Shown here: in pieces, positions 53,298-62,266 of the stretch
How positions within the stretch are numbered: position 1 is the first letter of the stretch
How the letters are laid out: each line of letters begins with the position of its first letter
Source of the DNA: Actinoplanes nipponensis
GTDB lineage: Bacteria > Actinomycetota > Actinomycetes > Mycobacteriales > Micromonosporaceae
Assembly (NCBI RefSeq): GCF_016862275.1
Contig: NZ_BOMQ01000004.1
Location: 62,001-126,000 of the forward strand
DNA: 64,000 bases
Direction: 5' to 3'
Translations under genes and position numbers: made by a program
The notes under the pieces: generated by a model
The model's database searches: none
What the model was told of the DNA's origin: nothing
Seen by the model: only the letters and a program-made list of their open reading frames with translations

Positions 53298-54401
53298 TCA
53301 GTCCACCAGCCGGCTGCGCGTGATGATCGACGTGTCGTCCATCCCCGGCGCCGCCTGCTCGGACGCCCGCGCCGCCGGATCCAGCAACGGCAGCGCCGCA
53401 TCCTCCGGCGCCCGCGCCCGCTGCTGCTGGTGCTGCTGCGCGGTCGCGGCCGCCGCAGCCGCCTCCTCGGCCGCCGGCAACTCCGCACCCTCGGCGGTGT
53501 CCGGCACCTCGACCTGCTCGTCCGCCGCGGCCTGCGCCGCCGCACCCGGCACGGCCGCCCCGGTCACCCCGGCCAGCGCCAGCATCGCGTCGAGGTCGGC
53601 GGTGGTCCGCAGCACCTCGTCGTGGAAGCTGCCGGCCGGCTCACTCTGCCCCGGCGGCAGCTGCGCCTGCGCCCGTACCGGAGTCGGACCCGGCGCCGAC
53701 AGATCCGCCATCGCCCCCGCCGACGTCCGCGGCGCCGCCCGGTGCCGCGGGCCCGACGGCCGCCGCGACCCGGCCTCGAAATCGGTCAACCCGGCCGAAT
53801 ACCCGGCCACCCCGACGGCGCGTTCCGAGCTCAACTCCAGCAGCCGGCCCGCCCGCGCGGCCGACGAAGCCTCCCGCAGCCGCAACGCCGCGACCAGATC
53901 GGCGACCCCCCGGATGAGCGCCGCCCCGCCGAGCACCACGACCATCAGCTCCGGCGTCCGCACGTACGAACTGGCCGAGTAGAACCCGAGCGCGGTCTCC
54001 GCCACCCCGACGACCAGCAGCAGACCCCACACCCGGTCCGACTCCCGCGACAGCACGCCGATCGCGATGTCGGCCGCACCCCGCACCATGAGATACCAGC
54101 CGATCATCGTGGCCGGGGTGATCCAGGAGCTGCCGTGGTCCCGCAGCAGGATGACGCCGGTGGCGGCGAACAGCACGGCCATGCCCGCGTTCAGCCACCA
54201 CGTCCGCGTGCCGGCCAGCGCCCGCAGCGCCTCGGTCACGGCCGCGAACAGGATCACCGGCCCGGCCACGGTCGCCAGGTCGGCCGGTTCCAGCCGCAAC
54301 ACGCTCCAGGCGATCGCCAGCCACGCCACACCCGCGAACAGAAGGAACCCCCACATCCCGTCGCGGACGACGGTCAAGGGCGACGAGCCGGACCACAACA
54401 T
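53298..54401 (-). CDS. HdeD/DUF308-like membrane protein with long disordered tail
   Basis: A 367-residue protein. Six hydrophobic helices span about residues 14-175 (WGFLLFAGVAWLAIAWSVLRL, PVILFAAVTEALRALAG, LNAGMAVLFAATGVILL and others), the DUF308/HdeD pattern with internal repeat. Residues about 190-367 are cytoplasmic and disordered, Ala/Gln/Pro-rich with QQHQQQ. The ATG at 54401 has AGGAGG 4 nt upstream. An inverted repeat lies in its leader. Function is unknown; HdeD proteins are linked to stress. Confidence 0.82.
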   Translation of the reverse strand: MLWSGSSPLTVVRDGMWGFLLFAGVAWLAIAWSVLRLEPADLATVAGPVILFAAVTEALRALAGTRTWWLNAGMAVLFAATGVILLRDHGSSWITPATMIGWYLMVRGAADIAIGVLSRESDRVWGLLLVVGVAETALGFYSASSYVRTPELMVVVLGGAALIRGVADLVAALRLREASSAARAGRLLELSSERAVGVAGYSAGLTDFEAGSRRPSGPRHRAAPRTSAGAMADLSAPGPTPVRAQAQLPPGQSEPAGSFHDEVLRTTADLDAMLALAGVTGAAVPGAAAQAAADEQVEVPDTAEGAELPAAEEAAAAAATAQQHQQQRARAPEDAALPLLDPAARASEQAAPGMDDTSIITRSRLVD

Positions 54402-54410
54402 GGAGCCTCC

Positions 54411-54430
54411 TGGCAGTGCTGGTACTGCCA
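54411..54430. promoter_or_regulatory. Inverted repeat in the leader of the DUF308 gene
   Basis: TGGCAGT and ACTGCCA form perfect 7-bp arms around GCTGGT, ending 9 bp before the start codon. It could be an operator or an mRNA hairpin affecting the ribosome site. Confidence 0.55.
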
Positions 54431-54542
54431 TGACAACACCAGGGAGACCGGCAAACCGGCCTTTTCCGGAATTCGGCCGGGCGGTGCGGCGCCCGGTTCG
54501 GCGTTCCCGCCGAGGGGGTACGGGCAGGCGGGACCACCGCCG

Positions 54543-55298
54543 TCAGCACTTGGCTCCCACATGTCGGTCGAGTTCGGCGACATCGTCGCGGCGGGCGACC
54601 GAGAGCATGGTGCGCCGGCCCATCCGCCAGCGCACGCCCAGCTCATTGAGGGATTCCTGGCAGAGCCGCATGATGTCGGAGGATTCATTGACGAACTGGT
54701 AGCGCGGATAAACGTACTCGCGGCCGGCGCGGACAATTCTGTTGGTCGTCCGGCAGCCGTCGGAATGAAACAGGCCGCGCAGGAACCGGCCGGGGTGGGC
54801 GTCCACTATCCGCTGCTGCCACGGCACGAGCCGAATCGCGCGTTCATGTTTCTTTCCCGGCCCGTGCTGCGGCAGCAGACAGGGCCAGTGCATCCACGAG
54901 GACCGCACGTCGTCGCGGCCCTCGCGGCGCTGATGCCCGACCACCCGCGCCCCGCACGCCCGCATCGCATCGCCCACCTCCGCGATCACCCGCGGATAGC
55001 GCAGGTCGCACGCCACCCTCAGCAGCGGCACCCGGCCCGTCGTCAACAGGTGGCCGTCGCCGAGGTACATGCCGAGCAGATAGGCGTAGTCCGCCGGGTG
55101 GTCGACCGGTCGCGCCGGGCGGGCACAGAACGGGCAGCGCCGGTCGGGCGAAGAATCGATCTTGGATCGCGACCGGTACAGCCAGCAGGCCACCGTGTTA
55201 CGGGACAATCCCAGCGTCCGGTAGATCTCGGTGAACGGCACGCCGGCGGATTTCAGGGAGATTGCCCGTGCCCGCAGGTGTCGTGGATGCACCGGCAC
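54543..55298 (-). CDS. HTH protein with LAGLIDADG-type domain
   Basis: A 251-residue protein from the GTG at 55298 (an upstream open frame extends into the tRNA and is unlikely to be translated). An N-terminal helix-turn-helix is at about 5-45 (RARAISLKSAGVPFTEIYRTLGLSRNTVACWLY, key parts PFTEIYRTLGLSRNTV). A CPFC motif may bind zinc. The rest has two LAGLIDADG-like motifs: YAYLLGMYLGDGHLL and RFLRGLFHSDGCR, each with the acidic residue. It resembles stand-alone homing-endonuclease-derived regulators of actinobacteria. It directly follows the tRNA gene on the same strand. Confidence 0.72.
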   Translation of the reverse strand: MPVHPRHLRARAISLKSAGVPFTEIYRTLGLSRNTVACWLYRSRSKIDSSPDRRCPFCARPARPVDHPADYAYLLGMYLGDGHLLTTGRVPLLRVACDLRYPRVIAEVGDAMRACGARVVGHQRREGRDDVRSSWMHWPCLLPQHGPGKKHERAIRLVPWQQRIVDAHPGRFLRGLFHSDGCRTTNRIVRAGREYVYPRYQFVNESSDIMRLCQESLNELGVRWRMGRRTMLSVARRDDVAELDRHVGAKC

Positions 55299-55325
55299 AT
55301 CATCGACCTGGGGTGTGACACTTTG

Positions 55326-55399
55326 TGTCCCCGGTGGGATTCGAACCCACACTGAATGGATTTTGAGTCCATCGACTCTGCCGATTGGTCTACGGGGAC
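55326..55399 (-). tRNA. tRNA-Leu (anticodon CAA), short variable arm
   Basis: A 74-nt cloverleaf: a perfect 7-bp acceptor stem (GTCCCCG with CGGGGAC), T8-A9, a D arm with GG, an anticodon stem ATGGA/TCCAT with loop CTCAAAA giving CAA, a 5-nt variable loop TCAGT, and a perfect 5-bp T stem GTGGG/CCCAC with TTCGAAT. CCA is not encoded. Leucine tRNAs normally have a long variable arm, so this class I shape with a Leu anticodon is odd. Confidence 0.85.
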
Positions 55400-55529
55400 G
55401 AACGGGCCCGGTTCTCGACGATCTTCGTCACGCCAAGCTGAGCCGGGGACAGCCTACCCACTACGCTGAGGGTGGTGGCACCCAGATACCCGGGTGTCGC
55501 GACATCGGGAGCGTTGGGGGTAGGGGTTC

Positions 55530-56147
55530 GTGGCCGACACGCAGGCGAGTGCCGAGCGCAGGCGGGTTCTGATCGCCGAGGACGAGGCGCTCATCCGGCT
55601 GGACCTGGCCGAGATGCTCGTGGAGGAAGGCTACGACGTCGTCGGTGAGGCCGGTGACGGTGAGACCGCCGTACGGCTGGCCGAGGACCTCACGCCGGAC
55701 CTGGTCATCCTCGACATCAAGATGCCGATCATGGACGGCCTGGCGGCCGCGGAGCGGATCGCCGGCGGGCGCATCGCGCCGGTCGTCATCCTGACCGCGT
55801 TCAGCCAGCGCGAGCTGGTCGAGCGGGCCCGCGCGGCCGGCGCGATGGCGTACCTGGTGAAGCCGTTCCAGAAGTCGGACCTGGTGCCGGCGATCGAGAT
55901 CGCGCTCTCCCGGTATTCCGAGATCGCCGCCCTGGAGTCCGAGGTGGCGGGACTGACCGACCGGCTGGAGACGCGCAAGTCGGTGGAGCGGGCCAAGGGC
56001 GAGCTGATGACCAAGTACGCGATGACCGAGCCGCAGGCGTTCAAGTGGATCCAGCGCACCGCGATGGATCACCGGATGACGATGCGTGAGGTCGCGGACA
56101 GGATTCTCGCCGAGGGTGAGGAGTCGCCGGGTACGCCCGTCTCCTGA
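55530..56147 (+). CDS. pdtaR: ANTAR-domain response regulator (PdtaR-like)
   Basis: A 205-residue antiterminator. The receiver domain has acidic Glu17-Asp18, the phospho-acceptor Asp62 in LVILDIKMPIMDG and Lys in YLVKPFQKSD. The C-terminal ANTAR RNA-binding domain (about 140-195) reads ESEVAGLTDRLETRKSVERAKGELMTKYAMTEPQAFKWIQRTAMDHRMTMREVA, key parts VERAKGELM and AFKWIQRTAMDHRMTM. Phosphorylated by PdtaS (not in view), it dimerises and binds paired RNA hairpins to stop termination. The GTG at 55530 has GGGG upstream. Confidence 0.92.
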   Translation: MADTQASAERRRVLIAEDEALIRLDLAEMLVEEGYDVVGEAGDGETAVRLAEDLTPDLVILDIKMPIMDGLAAAERIAGGRIAPVVILTAFSQRELVERARAAGAMAYLVKPFQKSDLVPAIEIALSRYSEIAALESEVAGLTDRLETRKSVERAKGELMTKYAMTEPQAFKWIQRTAMDHRMTMREVADRILAEGEESPGTPVS

Positions 56148-56363
56148 CCGGTGACCTCCGGGAACTGCCTGTTTGTTACACCTTCCCCCGTGGGGGATCA
56201 CCGGACGTAACGGTTCGGTGAATGCCCGTGTGAACACTTACTTCGGTGCCGGATCGTGGGATAGCGTCCCGCCCCATGACGGGCGCAGTTGTGTCCTGCG
56301 GCACGCAAGTGCCAATCGACCGGCCGTGGCTCGGTGGGTTCGGTATGGAGGAGGGTTCCAACC
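56148..56363 (+). promoter_or_regulatory. pdtaR-livK intergenic region
   Basis: 216 bp holding a small hairpin TCCCCC-GT-GGGGGA (56184-56197) that may end pdtaR transcription, and the livK leader. GGAGGAGGG (56347-56355) lies 8 nt before the TTG start of livK. No clear -35/-10 pair was recognised; TAACGGTTCGGTG near 56208 shows no symmetry. Confidence 0.45.
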
Positions 56364-57527
56364 TTGAGGCAGGTTCTCGCACGTGCCATCGGCGGGTTGG
56401 CCGTTATCGGCCTCATCGCCGGTGCTGCTGCTTGCAACAGCGACAGCGGCAGTGATGACACGGCCAGTGGCAACTGCGGCTACAAGCTCGCGTTCTTTGG
56501 TGCCCTGACGGGGTCTTCGGCGAACCTCGGTGTGAACATCGAGCAGGGCTTCGAGCTGGCTATCAACCAGTACAACGAGAAGAAGGGGTCCACCTGTATC
56601 GAGGTGGCGAAGTTCGACTCGCAGGGTGAGCCGGGTGTCGCGCCCGGTGTGGCCCGTAACCTGGTCGCCGACAAGAAGATCCTGGGCATCGTCGGCCCGC
56701 CGTTCTCGGGTGAGTCCGAGGCCGCCGACCCGATCTTCGAGGCCGCCGGCATCCCGACGGTGACCCCGTCGGCGACGCGGGTTTCCCTGTCGGCGAACGG
56801 CTGGAAGACGTTCCACCGCGCGGTCGCCAACGACGACGCGCAGGGCCCCGCCGCGGGCAACTACATCAAGAACGTCATGAAGGCCGAGAAGGTCTTCGTG
56901 GCGAACGACCAGTCCGCGTACGGCGCGGGTCTGTCCGAGGTCGTCGAGAAGACCCTCGGCTCCGCGGTGGTCGCCAAGGACAAGACCGAGGCCGACGGCA
57001 AGCAGACCGACTTCTCCGCCCTGGTGCAGAAGGTCGTCTCCTCGCAGGCCACGGTGCTGTTCTACGGCGGCTACTACCAGAACGCCGGCCTCATCCGTAA
57101 GGCGCTCACCACGGCCGGCTGGAAGGGCACGCTGGTCGGTGGCGACGGCATGAAGGACCCCGGTCTGGCCAAGGCCGCCGGTAACGCCGCGGCCGTCGGC
57201 ACCATCACCACCTGCCCGTGCTCCCCGCCGGAGAAGGCGGGCGGCACGTTCGTCACCGACTACAAGGCGAAGTGGAACGTCGACGCCGGTACCTACAGCG
57301 ACGTGGCGTTCGACGCGGCCAACATGTTCCTGCAGGGCATCGACGCCGGGAACACGACGCCGGAGAAGCTCAACACCTACCTGTCGACGGTGGAGTACAA
57401 GGGCATCGCCAACACGTACAAGTTCACCGACAAGGGCGAGCTGGACCCGAACTACATCAAGGTCTGGACGTTCAAGTTCGACGCAACGGGCAACACGATC
57501 GCGGACCAAGAGGTTCCGACCGCCTGA
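56364..57527 (+). CDS. livK: Branched-chain amino acid ABC transporter, substrate-binding lipoprotein
   Basis: A 387-residue periplasmic-type binding lipoprotein. The signal ends in a lipobox IAGAAAC with the modified Cys24. The type I binding fold follows (CGYKLAFFGALTGSSANLGVNIEQGFELAINQYN, key part FGALTGSSANLG), with IVGPPFSGESEAADPIF and SALVQKVVSSQATVLFYGGYY typical of LivJ/LivK. The TTG at 56364 has GGAGGAGGG upstream. It heads the liv operon; a 12-bp hairpin separates it from livH and may raise its expression over the membrane genes. Confidence 0.93.
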   Translation: MRQVLARAIGGLAVIGLIAGAAACNSDSGSDDTASGNCGYKLAFFGALTGSSANLGVNIEQGFELAINQYNEKKGSTCIEVAKFDSQGEPGVAPGVARNLVADKKILGIVGPPFSGESEAADPIFEAAGIPTVTPSATRVSLSANGWKTFHRAVANDDAQGPAAGNYIKNVMKAEKVFVANDQSAYGAGLSEVVEKTLGSAVVAKDKTEADGKQTDFSALVQKVVSSQATVLFYGGYYQNAGLIRKALTTAGWKGTLVGGDGMKDPGLAKAAGNAAAVGTITTCPCSPPEKAGGTFVTDYKAKWNVDAGTYSDVAFDAANMFLQGIDAGNTTPEKLNTYLSTVEYKGIANTYKFTDKGELDPNYIKVWTFKFDATGNTIADQEVPTA

Positions 57528-57553
57528 AAAGACTGAGTACCTTGTCGTAGGGC

Positions 57554-57584
57554 CGGTGCGGCCGGATGATCTCCGGCCGCACCG
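57554..57584 (+). terminator. Intercistronic hairpin livK-livH
   Basis: A perfect 12-bp stem (CGGTGCGGCCGG with CCGGCCGCACCG) around a 7-nt loop, 26 bp after livK and 24 bp before livH. It probably acts as a partial terminator or RNA-stabilising element. Confidence 0.75.
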
Positions 57585-57608
57585 ACCTTCTCGTTTCAGG
57601 AGCCCCTT

Positions 57609-58559
57609 GTGAACTTCTCCGGTCTGATTCAGGACTTCGGGCCGCTCACGATCACGGGCCTGGCCCAGGGCGCGATCATCGCGCTCTTCGCCCTGGGCTA
57701 CACCCTGGTCTACGGCGTCCTTCGCCTGATCAACTTCGCGCACTCCGAGGTCTTCCTGCTCGGTTCCTACGCCTGCCTCATCGTCTGGGGCTTCTTCGGA
57801 CTCGACCAGAACTCGGCTACCCCCTCGACCTTGAGCGTCATCGGCCTGCTGTTGCTGGGGCTGGTGGCGGCGATCGTCATCTCCGGCATCACGGCTCTGG
57901 GTGTGGAACTGGTGGCCTACCGGCCGCTGCGGAAGCGCAACGCGCCGCCGCTGGCGTTCCTCATCACCGCGATCGGCGCCTCCCTGTTCATCTCCGAGAC
58001 CGTCGGCGTCATGACCCAGCGCAACATCAAGGGTGTACCGCCGCTGATCCAACCGCGGGACGTCTTCGTCATCGGCAACATGCATGTGACGAATCTGCAG
58101 ATTCTGATCATCGTGCTGGCGCTCATGTCGATGTTCCTGCTGGATCGCTTCATCAACCGCTCGCGGCTGGGTCGGGGTATCCGCGCGGTGGCCCAGAATC
58201 CGGACAGCGCCGCTCTGATGGGCGTGAACAAGGGCCGCGTGATCTCTCTCGTCTTCCTGCTGGGCGGCCTGATGGCCGGCATCGCGGCGGTCATGTACGA
58301 CCTGAAGATCGGCGTCACGCGGTTCGACGCCGGCTTCCTGCTGGGCATCGAGGCGTTCACCGCGGCGGTGCTCGGCGGTATCGGCAACCTGCGTGGCGCG
58401 CTGCTCGGCGGCCTGCTGCTGGGTCTGCTGCAGAACTACGCGGCCTCGCTGTTCGGCACCGAGTGGCTGCACGCCGCGTCGTTCGTGCTGCTGGTGTTGA
58501 TCCTGCTGGTCCGTCCGACGGGCCTGCTGGGCGAGTCTCTCGGGAGGGCACGGGCATGA
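57609..58559 (+). CDS. livH: Branched-chain amino acid ABC permease LivH
   Basis: A 316-residue permease with about eight helices. The family motif GYTLVYGVLRLINFAHSEVFLLGSY and the cytosolic GRGIRAVAQNPDSAALMGVNKGRV (EAA-like, contacting the ATPase) are clear, as is FLLGIEAFTAAVLGGIGNLRGALLGG. AGGAG lies before the GTG at 57609. It pairs with LivM in the membrane. Confidence 0.94.
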   Translation: MNFSGLIQDFGPLTITGLAQGAIIALFALGYTLVYGVLRLINFAHSEVFLLGSYACLIVWGFFGLDQNSATPSTLSVIGLLLLGLVAAIVISGITALGVELVAYRPLRKRNAPPLAFLITAIGASLFISETVGVMTQRNIKGVPPLIQPRDVFVIGNMHVTNLQILIIVLALMSMFLLDRFINRSRLGRGIRAVAQNPDSAALMGVNKGRVISLVFLLGGLMAGIAAVMYDLKIGVTRFDAGFLLGIEAFTAAVLGGIGNLRGALLGGLLLGLLQNYAASLFGTEWLHAASFVLLVLILLVRPTGLLGESLGRARA

Positions 58560-59731
58560 CAACCGAGGCGACGAGTTCCCCCGCGCCGCAGACGCCGGTT
58601 CCCGGTGCGGTCTCCGCGCGGGAGAAGAAGAACAGGCGGCAGGACAGCGGCGGCGTACGCGGCTGGTTCGGCCGGCAGAACCCGTGGGTCCGCGCCGGGC
58701 TGATGGTGCTGTTCGCGGTGCTGGCGTTCCTGCTGCCGTACGTGGGCGAGATCCCGCTGATCGGCCCGCAGATCGTCACCCAGGGCATCGACTGGCCGAG
58801 CGCGCTGTTCAACATGTCCTACTACGTGCTGCTGGCGCTGGGCCTGAACGTGGTGGTCGGCTTCGCGGGCCTTCTCGACCTGGGTTACGTCGGCTTCTTC
58901 GCCGTCGGCGCCTACACGGTCGCCTTGCTGTCCTCGCCGGACAGTGTGCTGCGGACCGAGTGGGGCTGGACGGCCGCGGTGCCGATCGGCCTGGCGGTGG
59001 CGATGCTCTCCGGCCTGGTGCTCGGCTACCCCACGTTGCGGCTGCGCGGTGACTATCTGGCCATCGTGACGCTGGGCTTCGCGGAGATCATCCGGATCGT
59101 GGCGACGAGTACCGAGACGCTGCGGGGCGACCGGGGCTTCTCGGACATCCCGCACCCGCCGGGCGAGTTCGCCGACGGTAAGCCGATCTTCGGCGTGGCC
59201 GATGCGGTGCCGTACTACTGGCTGGGTCTCGCGGTGATCATTCTGGTCATCCTGGGCGTGCGCAACCTGGACAACAGCCGGGTGGGCCGGTCCTGGCTGG
59301 CCATCCGCGAGGACCAGGAAGCCGCCGAGATCATGGGCGTGCGGACGATCAAGTACAAGCTGTGGGCGTTCGCCATCGGCGCGTTCATCGGCGGCCTGGG
59401 CGGCGTGATGTTCGCCGGCCAGCAGGGCTTCATGAACTCGCAGACCTTCGTGCTGCAGTTCTCGATCCTGGTGCTCGCCGGCGTGGTCATGGGTGGCTCG
59501 GGCAACATCGCCGGGGCGATCCTGGGCGGCGCGCTGATCTCGTACATCCCGGACCGGCTGCGCGGCATCCAGGACCCGATCTGGCACACCGACCTGTTCG
59601 GCTTCCGGTTCGCCATCTTCGGCGCGGTGATCATCGTGATCATGATCTTCCGCCCGCAGGGGCTGATCCCGAGCCGGCGCCGCGCGATGGAGCTCAAGGA
59701 CCGCGAGAAGGAGGTGGCTCCCATTGAGTGA
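58556..59731 (+). CDS. livM: Branched-chain amino acid ABC permease LivM
   Basis: A 391-residue permease with an extra hydrophilic N-terminus of about 55 residues, then about nine helices. Typical segments are LGLNVVVGFAGLLDLGYVGFFAVGAYT, RLRGDYLAIVTLGFAEIIRI, GRSWLAIREDQEAAEIMGV and VLAGVVMGGSGNIAGAILGG. The ATG at 58556 overlaps livH by 4 nt and its 3' end overlaps livG by 8 nt. Confidence 0.94.
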   Translation: MTTEATSSPAPQTPVPGAVSAREKKNRRQDSGGVRGWFGRQNPWVRAGLMVLFAVLAFLLPYVGEIPLIGPQIVTQGIDWPSALFNMSYYVLLALGLNVVVGFAGLLDLGYVGFFAVGAYTVALLSSPDSVLRTEWGWTAAVPIGLAVAMLSGLVLGYPTLRLRGDYLAIVTLGFAEIIRIVATSTETLRGDRGFSDIPHPPGEFADGKPIFGVADAVPYYWLGLAVIILVILGVRNLDNSRVGRSWLAIREDQEAAEIMGVRTIKYKLWAFAIGAFIGGLGGVMFAGQQGFMNSQTFVLQFSILVLAGVVMGGSGNIAGAILGGALISYIPDRLRGIQDPIWHTDLFGFRFAIFGAVIIVIMIFRPQGLIPSRRRAMELKDREKEVAPIE

Positions 59732-60614
59732 GCCGCATATCGAGACGCCGGCCGAGGCCGACGCGGCCAACGCGCGTCCGTTCGATCGGCCCGCGCCCGA
59801 GGGCACGGGCACGGGGGCGACAGCTCCGGCCGCGCCGGGCGAGGACGTGCTGCTCGAGGTCGACAACGTCACGCTGCGCTTCGGCGGCGTGGTGGCGCTC
59901 AACGAGGTCAGCTTCAGCCTGCGCAAGGGTGAGATCTTCGGTCTGATCGGCCCGAACGGCGCCGGCAAGACCACCTGCTTCAACGCCATGACCGGGGTGT
60001 ACCGCCCGACCAGCGGCGGGATCCGGTTCCAGGGCCAGTCGATCGTCGGCAAGAAGAAGCACGAGATCACCCGCGGCGGGATCGCCCGCACGTTCCAGAA
60101 CGTGCGGCTGTTCCCGGAGATGACCGCGCTGGAGAACGTGATGGTGGGCGCGGACGCCCACCACAAGACCAGCGTCATCGCCGCGTTGTTCCGGCTGCCC
60201 CGGCACCACCGCGAGGAGCGGACCGGCCGCGACCGGTCGTACCAGCTGCTCCGTTTCGTCGGGATCGAGCACCGCGCCGGCGACGTCGCGCGCAACCTGT
60301 CGTACGGCGAGCAGCGGCGCCTGGAGATCGCCCGGGCCCTGGCGACGAACCCGACGCTGCTGTGCCTGGACGAGCCGGCGGCCGGGTTCAACCCGGCCGA
60401 GAAGGCCGACCTGCTCGCGCTGATCCGCAAGATCCGTGACAGCGGGGTGACGGTGCTGCTCATCGAGCACGACATGCGCCTGGTCATGGGTGTGACCGAC
60501 CGGATCGTGGTGCTGGAGTTCGGCAAGAAGATCGCCGAGGGCACGCCCGCCGAGGTGCGCGACAACCCGGCCGTGATCGCCGCTTACCTGGGGGTGCCGA
60601 CCGATGCTGCTTGA
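59724..60614 (+). CDS. livG: Branched-chain amino acid ABC ATPase LivG
   Basis: A 296-residue ATPase with a 40-residue acidic N-terminal extension. Walker A GPNGAGKTT, Q-loop IARTFQNVRLFPEMT, signature NLSYGEQRRLEIA, Walker B LLCLDEPAAGFNP and H-loop LLIEHDMRLVM are intact; the LSYGEQ form is typical of LivG. It starts with TTG at 59724, with AAGGAGG 9 nt upstream. Confidence 0.94.
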   Translation: MSEPHIETPAEADAANARPFDRPAPEGTGTGATAPAAPGEDVLLEVDNVTLRFGGVVALNEVSFSLRKGEIFGLIGPNGAGKTTCFNAMTGVYRPTSGGIRFQGQSIVGKKKHEITRGGIARTFQNVRLFPEMTALENVMVGADAHHKTSVIAALFRLPRHHREERTGRDRSYQLLRFVGIEHRAGDVARNLSYGEQRRLEIARALATNPTLLCLDEPAAGFNPAEKADLLALIRKIRDSGVTVLLIEHDMRLVMGVTDRIVVLEFGKKIAEGTPAEVRDNPAVIAAYLGVPTDAA

Positions 60615-61314
60615 GCTCAAGGACGTCACGCTGATGTACGGGCGCATCCAGGCCCTGCACGGCATCAGCCTGTCGGTCGGCCAGGGCGAGATCGTCGCCC
60701 TGATCGGCGCGAACGGCGCCGGCAAGTCGACGACCATGCGGGCGATCTCCGGGCTGCGCCCGGTGGCCCAGGGCACGATCACCTTCAACGGCGAGGACAT
60801 CACCAAGCTGCGCGCCGACCTGCGGGTGGTGCGGGGCGTCTCGCAGTCGCCCGAGGGCCGGGGCATCTTCCCGGGCATGTCGGTGCGCGAGAACCTGGAG
60901 ATGGGCGCGTACACGCGGCGCAACCGGGCCGAGATCAACGAGGATCTGGACCGGGTGTTCACCCTGTTCCCGCGGCTCAAGGAGCGCGAGAAGCAGGTCG
61001 GTGGCACCATGTCCGGTGGCGAGCAGCAGATGCTCGCGGTCGGCCGGGCGCTGATGAGCCGGCCGAAGCTGCTGCTGCTCGACGAGCCGTCGATGGGGCT
61101 GGCGCCGATGCTGATCCAGCAGATCTTCGACATCGTCGTCGAGATCAACCAGCAGGGCACGACGGTGCTGCTGGTGGAGCAGAACGCCCAGCAGGCGCTG
61201 TCGCGGGCCCACCGGGCGTACGTGCTGGAGACCGGCGAGATCGTCAAGTCCGGTACCGGCGCCGAACTGCTGACCGACCCCTCGGTCAAGGACGCCTACC
61301 TCGGCGTGGCCTGA
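60604..61314 (+). CDS. livF: Branched-chain amino acid ABC ATPase LivF
   Basis: A 236-residue ATPase, the partner of LivG. Walker A GANGAGKST, Q-loop VRGVSQSPEGRGIFPGMSV, signature TMSGGEQQMLAVG, Walker B LLLLDEPSMGLAP and H-loop LLVEQNAQQAL (Gln-Asn replacing His, as is normal for LivF) are present. It overlaps livG by 11 nt and ends the importer operon; a separate importer starts 32 bp later. Confidence 0.95.
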   Translation: MLLELKDVTLMYGRIQALHGISLSVGQGEIVALIGANGAGKSTTMRAISGLRPVAQGTITFNGEDITKLRADLRVVRGVSQSPEGRGIFPGMSVRENLEMGAYTRRNRAEINEDLDRVFTLFPRLKEREKQVGGTMSGGEQQMLAVGRALMSRPKLLLLDEPSMGLAPMLIQQIFDIVVEINQQGTTVLLVEQNAQQALSRAHRAYVLETGEIVKSGTGAELLTDPSVKDAYLGVA

Positions 61315-61346
61315 GAAACTCGAACACCATTGAGGAGTTGACGACG

Positions 61347-62258
61347 ATGTTCCGCACCACCCCCATGCGGCGCGCGATCGTGGGCCTGACCGCCGCGTTC
61401 GCGATGACCATCTCCCTGACCGCCTGCGGCGAGGAGTCCGACACCCCGGGCACCGGGTCCGGCGCCACCGTGCCGTCGGCTTCCGCCGACACGTCGCTGG
61501 CCGAGAAGGTGCCGGCCGAGATCAAGGCGGCCGGCAAGCTCACCATCGGTACGGACTCCACGTACGCGCCGAGCGAGTACCTGGACGCCGACGGCAAGAC
61601 GATCATCGGCTTCGACGTCGACCTGTTCAACGCGGTCGCGCAGAAGCTGGGCCTGACCACCGAGTGGCAGTCGGCCAAGTTCGACGCGATCATCCCGGGC
61701 GTGACCTCGGGCAAGTACAACGTCGGCGTCTCGTCGTTCACGGTCAACGCCGACCGGTTGAAGGAGGCCACCATGGTGTCCTACTTCTCCGCGGGCACGC
61801 AGTGGGCGGCCAAGGCCGGCGCCACGATCAACCCGGACGACGCGTGCGGCAAGAAGGTCGCCGTGCAGGTCGGCACCGTGCAGGTCGACGACATCACCGC
61901 GCGGTCGAAGAAGTGCACCGACGCCGGCAAGCCGAAGATCACGATCGACCAGTACCAGGCCCAGAGCGACGCCACCAACGCGGTCGTCTCGGGCAAGGAC
62001 GACGCGATGCTGGCGGACTCGCCGGTCTGCGCGTACGCGGTGAAGCAGACCAACGGCCAGCTGGCCCTGGCCGGCGACATCTACGACTCGGCGCCCTACG
62101 GCTACGTCCTGCCGAAGGCGCAGGCCGACTTCGGCGCGGCCCTCGAGGGCGCGCTCGAGGCCCTCATCGCTGACGGCACGTACAAGACGATCCTCAGCAA
62201 GTGGGGCGTCGAGGCCGGCGCCGTCACCGACCCGGCCGTCAACCCGCAGGTTTCCTGA
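61347..62258 (+). CDS. Polar amino acid ABC transporter, substrate-binding lipoprotein
   Basis: A 303-residue lipoprotein. The lipobox SLTAC gives Cys27. The type II binding fold follows after a Ser/Thr linker: [42 protein letters not shown] (key parts [14 protein letters not shown] and [15 protein letters not shown]) and [21 protein letters not shown], the SBP_bac_3 pattern for glutamine, glutamate, arginine or related solutes. The ATG at 61347 has GAGGAG 9 nt upstream. Exact ligand is not set. It heads an operon with the permease and ATPase. Confidence 0.9.
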   Translation: MFRTTPMRRAIVGLTAAFAMTISLTACGEESDTPGTGSGATVPSASADTSLAEKVPAEIKAAGKLTIGTDSTYAPSEYLDADGKTIIGFDVDLFNAVAQKLGLTTEWQSAKFDAIIPGVTSGKYNVGVSSFTVNADRLKEATMVSYFSAGTQWAAKAGATINPDDACGKKVAVQVGTVQVDDITARSKKCTDAGKPKITIDQYQAQSDATNAVVSGKDDAMLADSPVCAYAVKQTNGQLALAGDIYDSAPYGYVLPKAQADFGAALEGALEALIADGTYKTILSKWGVEAGAVTDPAVNPQVS

Positions 62259-62266
62259 CCCGCGCG

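Noticed and set aside
53430..55355. A 641-residue plus-strand frame
   Set aside because: It is antisense to the DUF308 and HTH/LAGLIDADG genes and ends in the tRNA.
54543..55399. Integrated element using the tRNA as attachment site
   Set aside because: No integrase gene or repeated tRNA 3' end was found in the window.
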